From: a virus
Length of the DNA stretch: 22,685 nucleotides
IMG/VR virus record: IMGVR_UViG_3300008218_002413
Coordinates: 1 to 22,685 of that record
Direction: 5' to 3' (one strand)
Shown: positions 6,750 through 14,951 of the stretch, in pieces
Position numbering within the stretch: position 1 is the stretch's first letter
Layout of the letters: the number at the start of each line of letters is the position of its first letter
The notes under the pieces: generated by a model
Databases searched by the model: none
What the model saw: only the letters and a program-made list of their open reading frames with translations
Told to the model about the DNA's origin: nothing
Translations under genes and position numbers: made by a program

Positions 6750-7791
6750 TCCATCCTTTAAAAAGGAAATTATTAAAAAGTATGGAAACGTGATATCGAC
6801 AGGTAATCAGATCCTTGATCAACGAAAAGACTTCAAAGTTATATCTGTGGGACCATCTATAGATATCGCATTGGGAGGTGGGATTAAAGAGGGCTCTTGG
6901 ATTATTTTGACGGGCGATCCTAAGTGTGGTAAAACAACTACAGCACTTCAAATTGCAGCTAACTGCCAAAAGGAAGAGCGCCCGATTATCTATTTAGATG
7001 CAGAAGGGCGTCTTAAAGAAATGAATTTGTTAGGCGTAGATGGTCTGGATAAAGAAAAAATTCATATTGTACACGCAGAAGACGAGCCATTAAGCGCTGA
7101 GGCATTTTTAGACATCACAGTTAAATTAGTAAGCGCTAAAGAAAACTATAGGTGCGTATGTATTATTGATTCTACTTCAGCCTTAATGCCTGAAAAAGAA
7201 CTAGATGGAGATATGTCCCCCGGACGAGCAGGTCTTCCCAAGCTGCTATCTGTTTTCTGCAAAAAACTAGGGCAAATTGTACCAAAGCAACGGGCTACTA
7301 TGATTATTATTACTCATTTTATTGCTAATACGTCAGGCTATGGCGCCCCACGAATGCCAGACTGCGGTAAAAAAATACAGTATCAAGCCGATACACGTAT
7401 GGAAGTTAAGTCTATAGCCGCGTGGGAGCAAAGAGATCAACAAGTAGGACAGGCTATTAATTGGCGTATATTATGTTCTTCTATGGGTCCTCCGGGAGGA
7501 GAATGTCAAAGCTGGCTAAAATATGGACATGGTATAGATAAGATTCAAGAGCTTATTATTCTAGGACAAGACCTCGGTATGATAGGTAAAGCTGGTGCTT
7601 GGTTGACGTGTGAGTTTATGGCATCCCATTTAGAGCTTGTAAAAGAAATTAATCCAGAAGTCAATATTGAAGACATGGAGGCAGTTTTGAAATCAGTAAA
7701 AGTACAGGGTCAAGAAAAACTATATCAGTTCTTGGATAAGAATCCTAAGGTGGTTCATATATTAGAAAGCGAAATAAAGGAGATGCTTTAG
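6730..7791 (+). CDS. uvsX: RecA/UvsX-like strand-exchange recombinase
   Basis: A RecA-superfamily ATPase that should form a filament on single-stranded DNA and drive strand exchange in recombination-dependent replication and repair. Walker A is GDPKCGKTT (residues 62-70), the catalytic glutamate lies in YLDAEG (E92), and Walker B is CVCIIDSTSA (143-152). A SPGRAGLPKL segment matches the loop after Walker B, and ATMIIITHFIANT fits the motif that senses ATP. The frame extends upstream, but the AAAGGAG Shine-Dalgarno at 6718-6724 favours ATG 6730 (353 residues) or ATG 6727. Length suits phage UvsX or a short RecA. The C terminus is not of the bacterial RecA type. It is followed three bases later by a nuclease gene. 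Confidence 0.9.
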   Translation: MIVVKNNPSFKKEIIKKYGNVISTGNQILDQRKDFKVISVGPSIDIALGGGIKEGSWIILTGDPKCGKTTTALQIAANCQKEERPIIYLDAEGRLKEMNLLGVDGLDKEKIHIVHAEDEPLSAEAFLDITVKLVSAKENYRCVCIIDSTSALMPEKELDGDMSPGRAGLPKLLSVFCKKLGQIVPKQRATMIIITHFIANTSGYGAPRMPDCGKKIQYQADTRMEVKSIAAWEQRDQQVGQAINWRILCSSMGPPGGECQSWLKYGHGIDKIQELIILGQDLGMIGKAGAWLTCEFMASHLELVKEINPEVNIEDMEAVLKSVKVQGQEKLYQFLDKNPKVVHILESEIKEML

Positions 7792-7794
7792 AGT

Positions 7795-8202
7795 ATGAAA
7801 GTAAAAGGTCTTGACGGTAAAGAATACAGCTGGACACCAGCCCGTAACCAAGCAAGGTCAAAAGAAAGATCTAACTTACACGATAAAGCAAAAAAACTTC
7901 TTGAAGAAATTTTTCCTTTTGATAGAATATTAGAGGAGGTTTCTCTTCCGGGATCTAAAACAAGTATACGAAAGTCTGTTTTGCGTGCTGACTTTGTTGT
8001 TCCAAATAGAAATCTAATTGTAGAAGTCCATGGAGAACAACACTTCAAATATAATTCGCATTTTTTTAAAAACAAGATGAACTTTTATAAAGCACAGGCT
8101 CGGGACAAAGATAAAGTTGAATGGTGTAATCTAAACGATATTACTTTTGTAGCACTAAAATATAATGAGGACATAGATGAGTGGCGAAGCAAAATTGAAT
8201 GA
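7795..8202 (+). CDS. Vsr/DUF559-like PD-(D/E)XK endonuclease
   Basis: A 135-residue protein with a compact nuclease core. The segment ADFVVPNRNLIVEVHGEQH (D66, E77, H79, H83) has the layout of Vsr and DUF559 endonucleases, in which an Asp strand is followed about ten residues later by (V/E)-E-x-(D/H)-G and H. An upstream Glu (E48 in LEEVSLPG) could complete the site. The C-terminal part (RDKDKVEWCNLNDITFVALKYNED) matches the usual last strand and helix. Residue 79 is His where DUF559 proteins usually have Asp. It lies between the recombinase and a possible accessory gene, with AAGGAGA upstream, and probably acts in DNA processing or repair. A free-standing homing-type role is an alternative. 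Confidence 0.72.
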   Translation: MKVKGLDGKEYSWTPARNQARSKERSNLHDKAKKLLEEIFPFDRILEEVSLPGSKTSIRKSVLRADFVVPNRNLIVEVHGEQHFKYNSHFFKNKMNFYKAQARDKDKVEWCNLNDITFVALKYNEDIDEWRSKIE

Positions 8203-8641
8203 ATTTTTATCCAAGGTAGAAGACTGGATAACAATCAATAATATTGATATTACGAAAGAAAATTCTACGGCTGGTATTATATTAAATACAAGTGAAATGG
8301 AACTACGGGCATTGAGTGCTGAGGAGTGTCTAGAAAAGGCATATACATTATATTCTCATGCAGACTATTTACAAAGCATTTACAATAAACAAAGAATAAT
8401 TTTAGATTGGGCTGACGATAGCATCTGGTATATAATATCTCCAATTGTTAATCAATATGGTGACAAGTATACTAAATGGCAAGAAAAATATTGGAACGCC
8501 GTGAGAGAAAATCCTCTAGCTTCTGAAATTATTAAAATAAAAACACATACCCATGCCAGACTTAGTTCCCTTATCGAAAAGGCTGATAATGCTAAAAGAA
8601 TGGGAGATATATTACAAAACCTGTCTAAGAGGAGAACATAA
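8177..8641 (+). CDS. unknown helical protein, candidate recombination mediator
   Basis: A 154-residue protein predicted to be almost entirely helical. Its middle and end hold Tyr/Trp-rich amphipathic segments (YTLYSHADYLQSIYNKQ, then DDSIWYIISP and YWNAVRENP), followed by a Lys-containing helix IIKIKTHTHARL. T4 UvsY, the mediator that loads UvsX, is of similar size, all-helical and encoded near the recombinase in relatives, and has a comparable Tyr-rich start and Lys-rich end. This is a resemblance in architecture and context only; I cannot show homology. ATG 8177 follows GAGG by six bases and overlaps the nuclease gene by 26 bases. Confidence 0.65.
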   Translation: MSGEAKLNEFLSKVEDWITINNIDITKENSTAGIILNTSEMELRALSAEECLEKAYTLYSHADYLQSIYNKQRIILDWADDSIWYIISPIVNQYGDKYTKWQEKYWNAVRENPLASEIIKIKTHTHARLSSLIEKADNAKRMGDILQNLSKRRT

Positions 8642-9081
8642 TGTCAGTAATTGACACAGCTAAGGAACTATTAAAAAAGGGAATGGAACTTAACGATCCT
8701 GAACTTATTAAGATGGCCAATACGTTACTAGCAACAGTTGAGACGCCACCAGAAGAGCCCAAAGAAGAAGATCCGCAGAAAGATTCTCTAGTAACACGAA
8801 ATGAAGACAACTTTATCTCATCAATAACCGATGATAAAGACCTGCGATCTGCTAGTGCTACACCAGTTAATCAAGGTAAACGTAAGAATCTTTTTGTTGA
8901 TGATAAAATTGAGGCTATGGATGTCACCACCCCATCCTACAAACCAACTGCAAGAGATAGAAAAAAAGCTAAAAGGGTAGAGCAAAAATGTGAAGAGTGT
9001 CGTAAAACAAGTATTGTTCCAGAAGCGCACGCGCGAGATTTTTTTGTGTGTGATAGTTGCCTCGTAAAAAGGAGAAGATAA
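8641..9081 (+). CDS. unknown protein with C-terminal four-cysteine zinc ribbon
   Basis: A 146-residue protein whose start overlaps the previous stop (TAATG), with AGAGGAG upstream. The first 35 residues form a helix pair (ELLKKGMELNDPELIKMANTLL). Residues 36-100 are acidic, Pro/Glu/Asp-rich and probably disordered. The C terminus is basic (RDRKKAKRVEQ) and carries CEEC (C117, C120) and CDSC (C137, C140), which should bind one zinc ion, ending in KRRR. A disordered acidic linker and basic zinc ribbon suggest a nucleic-acid or protein-docking adaptor. No named family fits. The Shine-Dalgarno for the dUTPase lies in its last codons. Confidence 0.68.
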   Translation: MSVIDTAKELLKKGMELNDPELIKMANTLLATVETPPEEPKEEDPQKDSLVTRNEDNFISSITDDKDLRSASATPVNQGKRKNLFVDDKIEAMDVTTPSYKPTARDRKKAKRVEQKCEECRKTSIVPEAHARDFFVCDSCLVKRRR

Positions 9082-9513
9082 TTGCTTAATATTGATATTA
9101 AAAAACTTGATGATACAGCAATTGTGCCCACTAAAAATAATACAAGTGATGCTGGTTGGGATCTTTACTCCTTAGAGGATAGGGAGATAGAGCGTGGCCG
9201 CAGAGCTACCATTGCTACTGGAATTGCTATGTCAATCCCAGAAGGATATGTTGGCTTAATTTGGCCTCGGTCTGGTCTAGCTGTTAAACGAGGGGTTGCA
9301 ATTTTTGCTGGCGTAATAGATTCAGGATACAGAGGTGAAATAAAAGTATGTCTTTATAATGCTTCCAATGATCCATTTCCTCTAAAGGTTAGTGCTGGAG
9401 ATAGAATCGCCCAAATACTTTTTCAGGAAGTTCCAGACTTTTCTTTGACAGTGGTTGATTCTCTTGATATAACTGAGAGGGGAGGAGATGGCTTTGGTAG
9501 TTCTGGCAAATAG
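9082..9513 (+). CDS. dut: dUTP diphosphatase (dUTPase), TTG start
   Basis: Trimeric dUTPase that hydrolyses dUTP to dUMP and pyrophosphate, keeping uracil out of DNA and supplying dTMP synthesis. All five motifs are present: DAGWDL (residues 23-28), PRSGLA (62-67), GVIDSGYRGEI (77-87, with Asp80 and Tyr83), GDRIAQ (106-111) and RGGDGFGSSGK (133-143, the flexible C-terminal lid). At 143 residues it is full length. No ATG lies near the start; TTG at 9082 is chosen because AAGGAGA (9069-9075) stands six bases upstream and the protein then begins as in relatives. It starts directly after the stop of the zinc-ribbon gene. Confidence 0.95.
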   Translation: MLNIDIKKLDDTAIVPTKNNTSDAGWDLYSLEDREIERGRRATIATGIAMSIPEGYVGLIWPRSGLAVKRGVAIFAGVIDSGYRGEIKVCLYNASNDPFPLKVSAGDRIAQILFQEVPDFSLTVVDSLDITERGGDGFGSSGK

Positions 9514-9522
9514 GGAGATGAT

Positions 9523-9840
9523 ATGTATAACTATCGAGCAAAATTAATTCGCTGTATTGACGGTGATACTGTCGAATTCGATGTAGATCTAGGGTTAAAG
9601 CTTACGGCACGTCTTCGTTGTAGGCTTATAGGTGTTAATACTCCTGAACGGGGACATGTAGATTACAAAACGGCTACCAATGAACTTAAAAAATTAATAG
9701 TAGCTAATATGGATGACCGTGGTAACGTGAATGTTCGAACATATAAAACAGGAAAGTATGGAAGATGGCTAGTTGAGATTGGTGAAAATGGCACTGTTAA
9801 TAAGGCCATGGCTGAGAAGTGGCCGTGGCATGGACCATAG
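9523..9840 (+). CDS. SNase-like (thermonuclease-type) nuclease
   Basis: A small 105-residue nuclease of the staphylococcal-nuclease fold. Key segments are IDGDTVEF (D13, D15), RLIGVNTPER (R34, N39, E42) and TGKYGRWLV (R81), matching the calcium-binding Asp and the catalytic Arg-Glu-Arg set of the family. The position equal to Asp40 of the staphylococcal enzyme is Asn39. The protein lacks a signal peptide, so it should act in the host cytoplasm, perhaps on host DNA or RNA or in DNA processing. It ends shortly after the last conserved helix and is shorter than secreted homologues. ATG 9523 follows GGGAGA. Confidence 0.87.
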   Translation: MYNYRAKLIRCIDGDTVEFDVDLGLKLTARLRCRLIGVNTPERGHVDYKTATNELKKLIVANMDDRGNVNVRTYKTGKYGRWLVEIGENGTVNKAMAEKWPWHGP

Positions 9841-9848
9841 GAGATATA

Positions 9849-10424
9849 ATGAAGATCAATTTGTTAAATGCTTTATATCTGATTGGCCTTGGTGTTTGTC
9901 TAGCAATGACGGTTTCAACATCCTCCACTCCTCCACAAAAAACCATAGAAAGTAAATTTGAAGAAATATATACTATCTTAACTAAGATGAATGAATACGA
10001 AAATTGCTTGGTGGATACACAACTAAGAAGTTTGCACTACGCAAAACCCCACACGGAAATGCAAAAGTTTTGTACGGAGTGTTACGATCTATGGGGTACT
10101 GAAGACAAACAAATTGTAGAAATTTCAGTAGAAAAACTAAATCAACTTCAGCAAATAAAAGAAGAGTCTACAGATTTGCCAGAAGAAAAGCTTTCTGTTG
10201 AAGAAGAGCTAGATTCTATAATTACGCTACTGAAAGGACACCGTTCATTTTTGTATATGATACGCAACTCTGAAGAAAGAACATATCACTATCTAAAAAG
10301 CCACACCCATGAAGGAGCTGGGGCCATTGAAAAATGCCCCGATTGTATGAAACTCAGAAGCAAACAGACAACAGAAACAACTTTTATTTCTAGACAAGAG
10401 TATGAGAAACTCATTAAAAAATAG
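9849..10424 (+). CDS. unknown protein with N-terminal hydrophobic segment and a duplicated His/CxxC motif
   Basis: A 191-residue protein starting at ATG 9849 behind AGGAGA; an earlier in-frame start inside the nuclease gene is rejected. Residues 3-22 are hydrophobic (LLNALYLIGLGVCLAMTV) and form a membrane anchor or uncleaved signal. The rest is helical and charged. Two stretches share a pattern: H63-Y-x-K-x-H68-T leading to C75-x-x-C78, and H147-Y-x-K-x-H152-T leading to C163-x-x-C166. This looks like an internal duplication of a metal-binding unit, with a Glu-rich linker between. Function and family are unknown. Confidence 0.7.
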   Translation: MKINLLNALYLIGLGVCLAMTVSTSSTPPQKTIESKFEEIYTILTKMNEYENCLVDTQLRSLHYAKPHTEMQKFCTECYDLWGTEDKQIVEISVEKLNQLQQIKEESTDLPEEKLSVEEELDSIITLLKGHRSFLYMIRNSEERTYHYLKSHTHEGAGAIEKCPDCMKLRSKQTTETTFISRQEYEKLIKK

Positions 10425-10432
10425 GGGGATAT

Positions 10433-10618
10433 ATGCAATACGTTGTTTATATTACTTTACCAGATGGACAAGCCAAACATTTGAAAATAAAAGCAACGGA
10501 TTGCAAACAAGCTGAACAAATAGCAAAGGATAAATATCCAAGTTCTGAAGTCGGTAGAATTTCAGCCGTCACACAAGAGCTTAATTATTTTAAAGCCATC
10601 AAAAAATGGAAAAAGTAA
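10433..10618 (+). CDS. small unknown protein upstream of the helicase
   Basis: A 61-residue protein, ATG 10433 behind a GGGGGA Shine-Dalgarno. It has two strand-like segments (MQYVVYITL and KHLKIKAT) around a helix (DCKQAEQIAKDKYP), ending in a basic Lys-rich tail. This is a plausible small alpha/beta fold, but the family is not recognised. It overlaps the start of the helicase gene by 13 bases; the helicase has no good Shine-Dalgarno of its own, so translation of this gene may be needed to express it. Confidence 0.6.
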   Translation: MQYVVYITLPDGQAKHLKIKATDCKQAEQIAKDKYPSSEVGRISAVTQELNYFKAIKKWKK

Positions 10619-12078
10619 GCAAAAGAAATTTACAGGATCTAGCTGCCGAAAGGGCTGTACTGGCTGGTCTATGTCAATATGGCCTAGATGCCTTTTTGAA
10701 TATTGATTTTATTGATACTGATCATTTTACTAATGAAATGAATCAGATCATTTTCAAATGTGTCAAGAAGGTAATCTCAGAAAGTAGTCATGTAGAACTA
10801 GCCTCTATTTTAGCGGCAGCTAACAATCTAAACCTGTATGAAAATATTAATAATAAAAATGAGATAGGATTTTTACGATCCCTTTTCAATTTTCCTATCC
10901 ATAAAGATAATATTAGTATTCATGCGGCCAAAATAGCTAAGCTAAAACTAGCTAGAAATATTCAGCAGACTCTCAAGGTTTGTGAAAAACGCCTCAACAC
11001 TATTAGTGGTGATGAGGATATAAATGATTTAATTACTATGGTAGAGTCGCCAATACTGGACGCTACCTCTGCAATATATGAATCATCTAGTCATCAACCA
11101 GAAATAATTGGTGACGAAGTAGAAGCATACATTCACCATCTCGCAGACAATCCTACCGATATGATTGGTATTAGTAGTGGTTTCTCAATTTACGATCAGG
11201 CTATAGGAGGCGGCTTTAGAAGAAAGTGCGTAGACCTTGTGGCCGCGCGACCAAAAGTTGGTAAGTCTATGTTTGGTGATGAAGTGGCTCTGCATGTGAC
11301 ACAGAATTTAGAGATCCCAGTGTTGATGTTAGACACGGAAATGTCTAAAGAAGATCATTTGAATAGAATGCTTGCTAATCTCAGTGGCGTAGACATCAAT
11401 AGAATATCTACTGGAAAATTTGCAGAAAATGAGATAGACAAAAAAAAGATAGAGGAAGCCGCCGAAAAGCTTAAGGCTATACCTTATCATTATATTAGTA
11501 TTGCGGGACAGCCTTTTGAAAATATCTTAGGGCTGATGCGTAAGTGGCTATATCAACACGTAGGAATAGACGAAAATGGTAGAACTAAAGACTGTTTAAT
11601 AATATATGACTACCTTAAGCTAATGGGATCAGATGGTATTTCTAACTCCATGCAAGAATTCCAGTTGCTTGGTTTTCAGATTACCCAACTCCATAATTTT
11701 TGTGTTAAGCATGATGTGCCATGTTTAAGTTTTGTGCAATTGAATAGAGATGGTATAACTAAAGAGTCAACGGATGTAGTTTCTGGTTCTGATCGTTTGA
11801 TTTGGCTATGTACAAGCTTTACTATATTCAAGATGAAATCAGATGAAGAGATAGCAGACGACCTCGAAGAAAATGGCAACAGAAAATTAGTGCCCGTAGT
11901 AGCACGTCATGGGGCTGGCCTAGATGATGGCGATTATATCAACATGAATATGTTCGGAAAGTATGGTAGAATAGAAGAAGGCAAAACACGTAATGAATTG
12001 AAAAAAGCCACCAAGAAAACTGATCGAGGATTTGAAACTGATGAAGATTACGAAGCCACAGATATCGCATCTGTCTAA
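10606..12078 (+). CDS. dnaB: DnaB-type replicative DNA helicase
   Basis: Hexameric replicative helicase that unwinds the fork 5' to 3' using ATP. The N-terminal domain (AAERAVLAGLCQ start, to about residue 130) fits the DnaB helical domain that contacts primase. The RecA-like C-terminal domain has Walker A AARPKVGKS (213-221), the H1a segment MLDTEMS (about 241-247), Walker B LIIYDYLKLM (331-340), and FVQLNRDG as motif H3. At 490 residues it is near family length. The ATG at 10606 has no clear Shine-Dalgarno and overlaps the previous gene. The last 38 bases overlap the primase gene, so the helicase and primase should be made together. Confidence 0.93.
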   Translation: MEKVSKRNLQDLAAERAVLAGLCQYGLDAFLNIDFIDTDHFTNEMNQIIFKCVKKVISESSHVELASILAAANNLNLYENINNKNEIGFLRSLFNFPIHKDNISIHAAKIAKLKLARNIQQTLKVCEKRLNTISGDEDINDLITMVESPILDATSAIYESSSHQPEIIGDEVEAYIHHLADNPTDMIGISSGFSIYDQAIGGGFRRKCVDLVAARPKVGKSMFGDEVALHVTQNLEIPVLMLDTEMSKEDHLNRMLANLSGVDINRISTGKFAENEIDKKKIEEAAEKLKAIPYHYISIAGQPFENILGLMRKWLYQHVGIDENGRTKDCLIIYDYLKLMGSDGISNSMQEFQLLGFQITQLHNFCVKHDVPCLSFVQLNRDGITKESTDVVSGSDRLIWLCTSFTIFKMKSDEEIADDLEENGNRKLVPVVARHGAGLDDGDYINMNMFGKYGRIEEGKTRNELKKATKKTDRGFETDEDYEATDIASV

Positions 12079-13084
12079 TCAGCTGTTTGATAGAGTGTCA
12101 GATCTATTAGACCATTTTGAAATAGAGCCCGTGGAACACCACAATAGGCTTGTCTTTCCATGTCCAATACATGGGGGAGATAATCCTGAAGGGTGTTCTA
12201 TTTTTACAGATGGGGATGTCATCAAGGGAAATTGGAAATGTTGGACACGACAGTGTGAAGAGGATTTTGCTTCTAGCCTGTTGGGTTTTGTGCGTGGTGT
12301 ATTAAATCATCGTCTTGATAAAGAAGTCAACCTGATAACGGCATTTGAATACTGCCTCAAATTTCTTGATACAAAAATTGAGAACCTAGAGACTTATAGT
12401 GAACCCCTAGAAATAAATAAAGAGTTGAAGTTGCTTGAGGTTTTTGAAAGAAAACCCCAACGTTTTTCACATCCTGTCAAACGAGAAGAGGTACGCAGAA
12501 GAATAAATATACCCGCTAAATATTATATTAACAGAGGATATTATCCAGAAACGCTTGATTTGTTTGATGTGGGACTTTGTTTAGAAAAAAATAGGCCAAT
12601 GTCAGGAAGAATTGTTGTTCCAATCTACGATGAAGACTATAATTATGTTGGATGCGTTGGTAGATCAACATCTCCAGACATGCAGCCTAAGTGGTTACAT
12701 AGTAAGGGCTTCCGAAAATCCTATCTTTACGGTTTAAACTTAGCTCTTGAGCACGTTAGAAAAACTGGTACCGTTATCTTAGTAGAAGGTCAAGGAGACG
12801 TATGGAAAATGCATGAGGCTGGTTTTCCAAATACGGTTGGAATCTTCGGAGCCAGCCTCACTGATGATCAATTGGTATTGTTAGAACAAAGTGGAGCACT
12901 AAATGTAGTGATTCTTACGGATTCTGATGAAGCGGGCGAGAAGGCAGCTGAACAAATAGCCGAAAAAGGCGGAAGAAGATTTAATTATTATCGTCCTAAG
13001 ATCTCCGAAAAAGATGTTGGAGATATGACTATTGAGAAAATCAAAGAAGAACTTAGTGACCAAATCCAAGGAGCATCTCTATGA
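12041..13084 (+). CDS. dnaG: DnaG-type DNA primase, compact form
   Basis: A primase that makes RNA primers for lagging-strand synthesis. The N-terminal zinc-binding domain has C41-P-I-H44 and C67-x4-C72. The Toprim catalytic core has VILVEGQGD (E249) and ILTDSDEAG (D294, D296), with KDVGDM following as the usual distal motif. At 347 residues it lacks the C-terminal helicase-binding domain of bacterial DnaG, a form seen in other phages. The frame opens with TTG at 12032, but ATG 12041 has GAGGA at 12026-12030 at proper spacing and is chosen. It overlaps the helicase by 38 bases and the following gene by four (ATGA). Confidence 0.92.
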   Translation: MKITKPQISHLSNQLFDRVSDLLDHFEIEPVEHHNRLVFPCPIHGGDNPEGCSIFTDGDVIKGNWKCWTRQCEEDFASSLLGFVRGVLNHRLDKEVNLITAFEYCLKFLDTKIENLETYSEPLEINKELKLLEVFERKPQRFSHPVKREEVRRRINIPAKYYINRGYYPETLDLFDVGLCLEKNRPMSGRIVVPIYDEDYNYVGCVGRSTSPDMQPKWLHSKGFRKSYLYGLNLALEHVRKTGTVILVEGQGDVWKMHEAGFPNTVGIFGASLTDDQLVLLEQSGALNVVILTDSDEAGEKAAEQIAEKGGRRFNYYRPKISEKDVGDMTIEKIKEELSDQIQGASL

Positions 13085-13917
13085 ACAGAATTCTTGCTTT
13101 TGCTGGTACCAAACAGTCTGGCAAAAACACTTGCTGTAATTTTTTACATGGTTACCAACTGAGATCACACCATATTGTAGATAATTTTTCTATTACTGAA
13201 GATGGTGGATTGGCTGTAGACACAAAAACTATAGATGCCGAAGGTCATGAACAGCAAAACCAAGGCCTTCTGGATATTACTAGGAGTGACCTAGAATTTG
13301 CCGAGTGGGCGTCTAATAACATGTGGCCCTTTGTAAAGCATTATGCATTTGCTACCACCCTTAAGGAAATGTCTATAGCTTTATTTGGTTTGACCCGAAT
13401 ACAGTGTTACGGCACCGACAGACAAAAAAACACTATGATACCAATGAGGTGGGAAAATATGCCCGGATGCAAAAAGTCTTCCTCGGGACAAATGAGCGCT
13501 AGGGAATTTCTACAATATTTTGGTAGTGATATTTGTAGAACCATTAAGGAAAATATTTGGACAGATACCACAATAGACCAAATAGAAAGAGAAAACCCTT
13601 TAGTGGCAATCATCAGTGATTGTAGATTTCCAAATGAAGCAGAAGCGATTCAAAATGCTGGTGGTAAGGTAATTAAATTAACTAGACATAAAGACACAAA
13701 AGATAAACATACTAGTGAAACAGCCTTGGAAAACTGGGAAGATTGGGATGCTGTTATAGATAACCAGAATTTAAGTATCTATGAAACAAATGTAGAACTT
13801 GTAAAAACGTTAGATAGCTGGGGATGGTTGGGCAATGTAATACAAAAACCAGAACCAGAACCTAAAGTTAACAAAGAACTTGTAGGTGGAATCCATAAAT
13901 TTAAAGAGAGCCCATGA
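13081..13917 (+). CDS. deoxynucleoside monophosphate kinase
   Basis: A P-loop kinase expected to phosphorylate dNMPs released from degraded host DNA, in the manner of T4 gp1. The N terminus holds FAGTKQSGKNT (P-loop, G9 to T17) and the C-terminal half holds ISDCRFPNEAEAIQNAGGKV, which is the second signature of phage dNMP kinases. The protein has 278 residues, somewhat longer than T4 gp1 (241). Substrate range cannot be read from sequence. It overlaps primase and the next nuclease gene by four bases on each side (ATGA), so the run from helicase to nuclease is one coupled block. Confidence 0.85.
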   Translation: MNRILAFAGTKQSGKNTCCNFLHGYQLRSHHIVDNFSITEDGGLAVDTKTIDAEGHEQQNQGLLDITRSDLEFAEWASNNMWPFVKHYAFATTLKEMSIALFGLTRIQCYGTDRQKNTMIPMRWENMPGCKKSSSGQMSAREFLQYFGSDICRTIKENIWTDTTIDQIERENPLVAIISDCRFPNEAEAIQNAGGKVIKLTRHKDTKDKHTSETALENWEDWDAVIDNQNLSIYETNVELVKTLDSWGWLGNVIQKPEPEPKVNKELVGGIHKFKESP

Positions 13918-14933
13918 TAGTAACATACATTCGTAGTTCGTCCTACAACAATTATGATTATTGCCAAATGCAATATTTTATTACATATGTATTAGGTCAT
14001 CAATCTATTTCTGGAAAAAAGGCCCAACTGGGCACCATTGTTCATAAGGTCATGGAATGCCTAGCCTCCTGTAAAAAAAGAATGCAGCGTAAAGAAAACA
14101 AACAGATGTCTATTACTGATGATGCCCTTGGAAAAATCCAGTTCTCTAAGAAACAACTTAGCACTAAGAAATTTGTTAATAATTTGTTGGATTTAAGTTA
14201 TGACTACTACACTAGTACGTGTATTCATAATTATACAAATGCAGATTTTAACTTTTGCAAGAAATCAACTTGGGATGCCTTAGAATATAATGATGGACAA
14301 TTTGATCCTCGCAATAGAAATGTCATTGCTAGTGAGCCTCAATTTGACATTCCCATAGAAGAAGATTGGGCTGAGTATTCTTATAAAATGCCAGACGGAA
14401 AAAAAATAAACGGAAGACTAGCCATCAAGGGAACTATTGATTTGGTTACACAAGTAGATGATAACACTATAGAAGTTATTGATTGGAAAACAGGACGTAG
14501 ATTAAACTGGGCTACCGGAGAAGAAAAAACTTATGAGAAATTGATTGAAGATCCTCAATTACTATTGTATAATTACGCTATATCTAAGATGTTTCCACAA
14601 TATGATCAAGCTATTATGTCTATATTTTATATTAGGGATGGGGGTCCGTTTAGTATGTGTTTTGATAGAAACGATCAAAATAAATTTTTATACATGCTAG
14701 GGAAAAGATTTCAACAAATACAAAAGAACGATAAGCCTCTTCCTATTTCAAAAAATCGCAACCACTGGAAGTGTACAAAATTATGTCATTTTTACAAAAA
14801 CAAATGGCCCGGAACTAACAAATCAATGTGTCAGTATATTGAAGAAGAGCTGAAAGGAAGCAGTATGAAAGACACAGTTGGCAATTGCACTAAAAAGGAT
14901 TTTAGTATTGGCCATTATGAAGCGCCGGGCTAA
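13914..14933 (+). CDS. Cas4/RecB-like PD-(D/E)XK exonuclease with probable Fe-S cluster
   Basis: A 339-residue nuclease of the RecB/Cas4/AddB superfamily. Motifs in order: SYNNYDYCQMQYF (about 10-22, with C17), GTIVHKVME (40-48, with H44), GTIDLV (D176), VIDWKTG (D190, K192) and QLLLY (Q215, Y219). C17 together with C287, C291 and C306 makes the one-plus-three cysteine pattern of the 4Fe-4S cluster in Cas4 and AddB. It should resect or trim DNA ends during replication and recombination; no Cas genes or repeats are near, so a CRISPR role is not suggested. The start overlaps the previous gene (ATGA). It is followed by an 18-base gap. Confidence 0.87.
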   Translation: MIVTYIRSSSYNNYDYCQMQYFITYVLGHQSISGKKAQLGTIVHKVMECLASCKKRMQRKENKQMSITDDALGKIQFSKKQLSTKKFVNNLLDLSYDYYTSTCIHNYTNADFNFCKKSTWDALEYNDGQFDPRNRNVIASEPQFDIPIEEDWAEYSYKMPDGKKINGRLAIKGTIDLVTQVDDNTIEVIDWKTGRRLNWATGEEKTYEKLIEDPQLLLYNYAISKMFPQYDQAIMSIFYIRDGGPFSMCFDRNDQNKFLYMLGKRFQQIQKNDKPLPISKNRNHWKCTKLCHFYKNKWPGTNKSMCQYIEEELKGSSMKDTVGNCTKKDFSIGHYEAPG

Positions 14934-14951
14934 CAGAAAAAGGAATGTAGT

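Noticed and set aside
7795-8202. Free-standing homing endonuclease
   Set aside because: It lies in frame with operon spacing between related genes and matches Vsr/DUF559 better than GIY-YIG, HNH or LAGLIDADG patterns; it is not excluded entirely.
9773-9955. Short + frame of 60 codons across the SNase gene end
   Set aside because: It overlaps two better supported genes and has no Shine-Dalgarno.
12032-12078. Helicase-primase fusion or frameshift
   Set aside because: The overlap is 38 bases with a proper Shine-Dalgarno and ATG for primase, and both proteins are complete at the junction.
13914-14933. CRISPR-associated Cas4
   Set aside because: No repeats, spacers or other cas genes are present; phage Cas4/RecB-like nucleases are common in replication modules.
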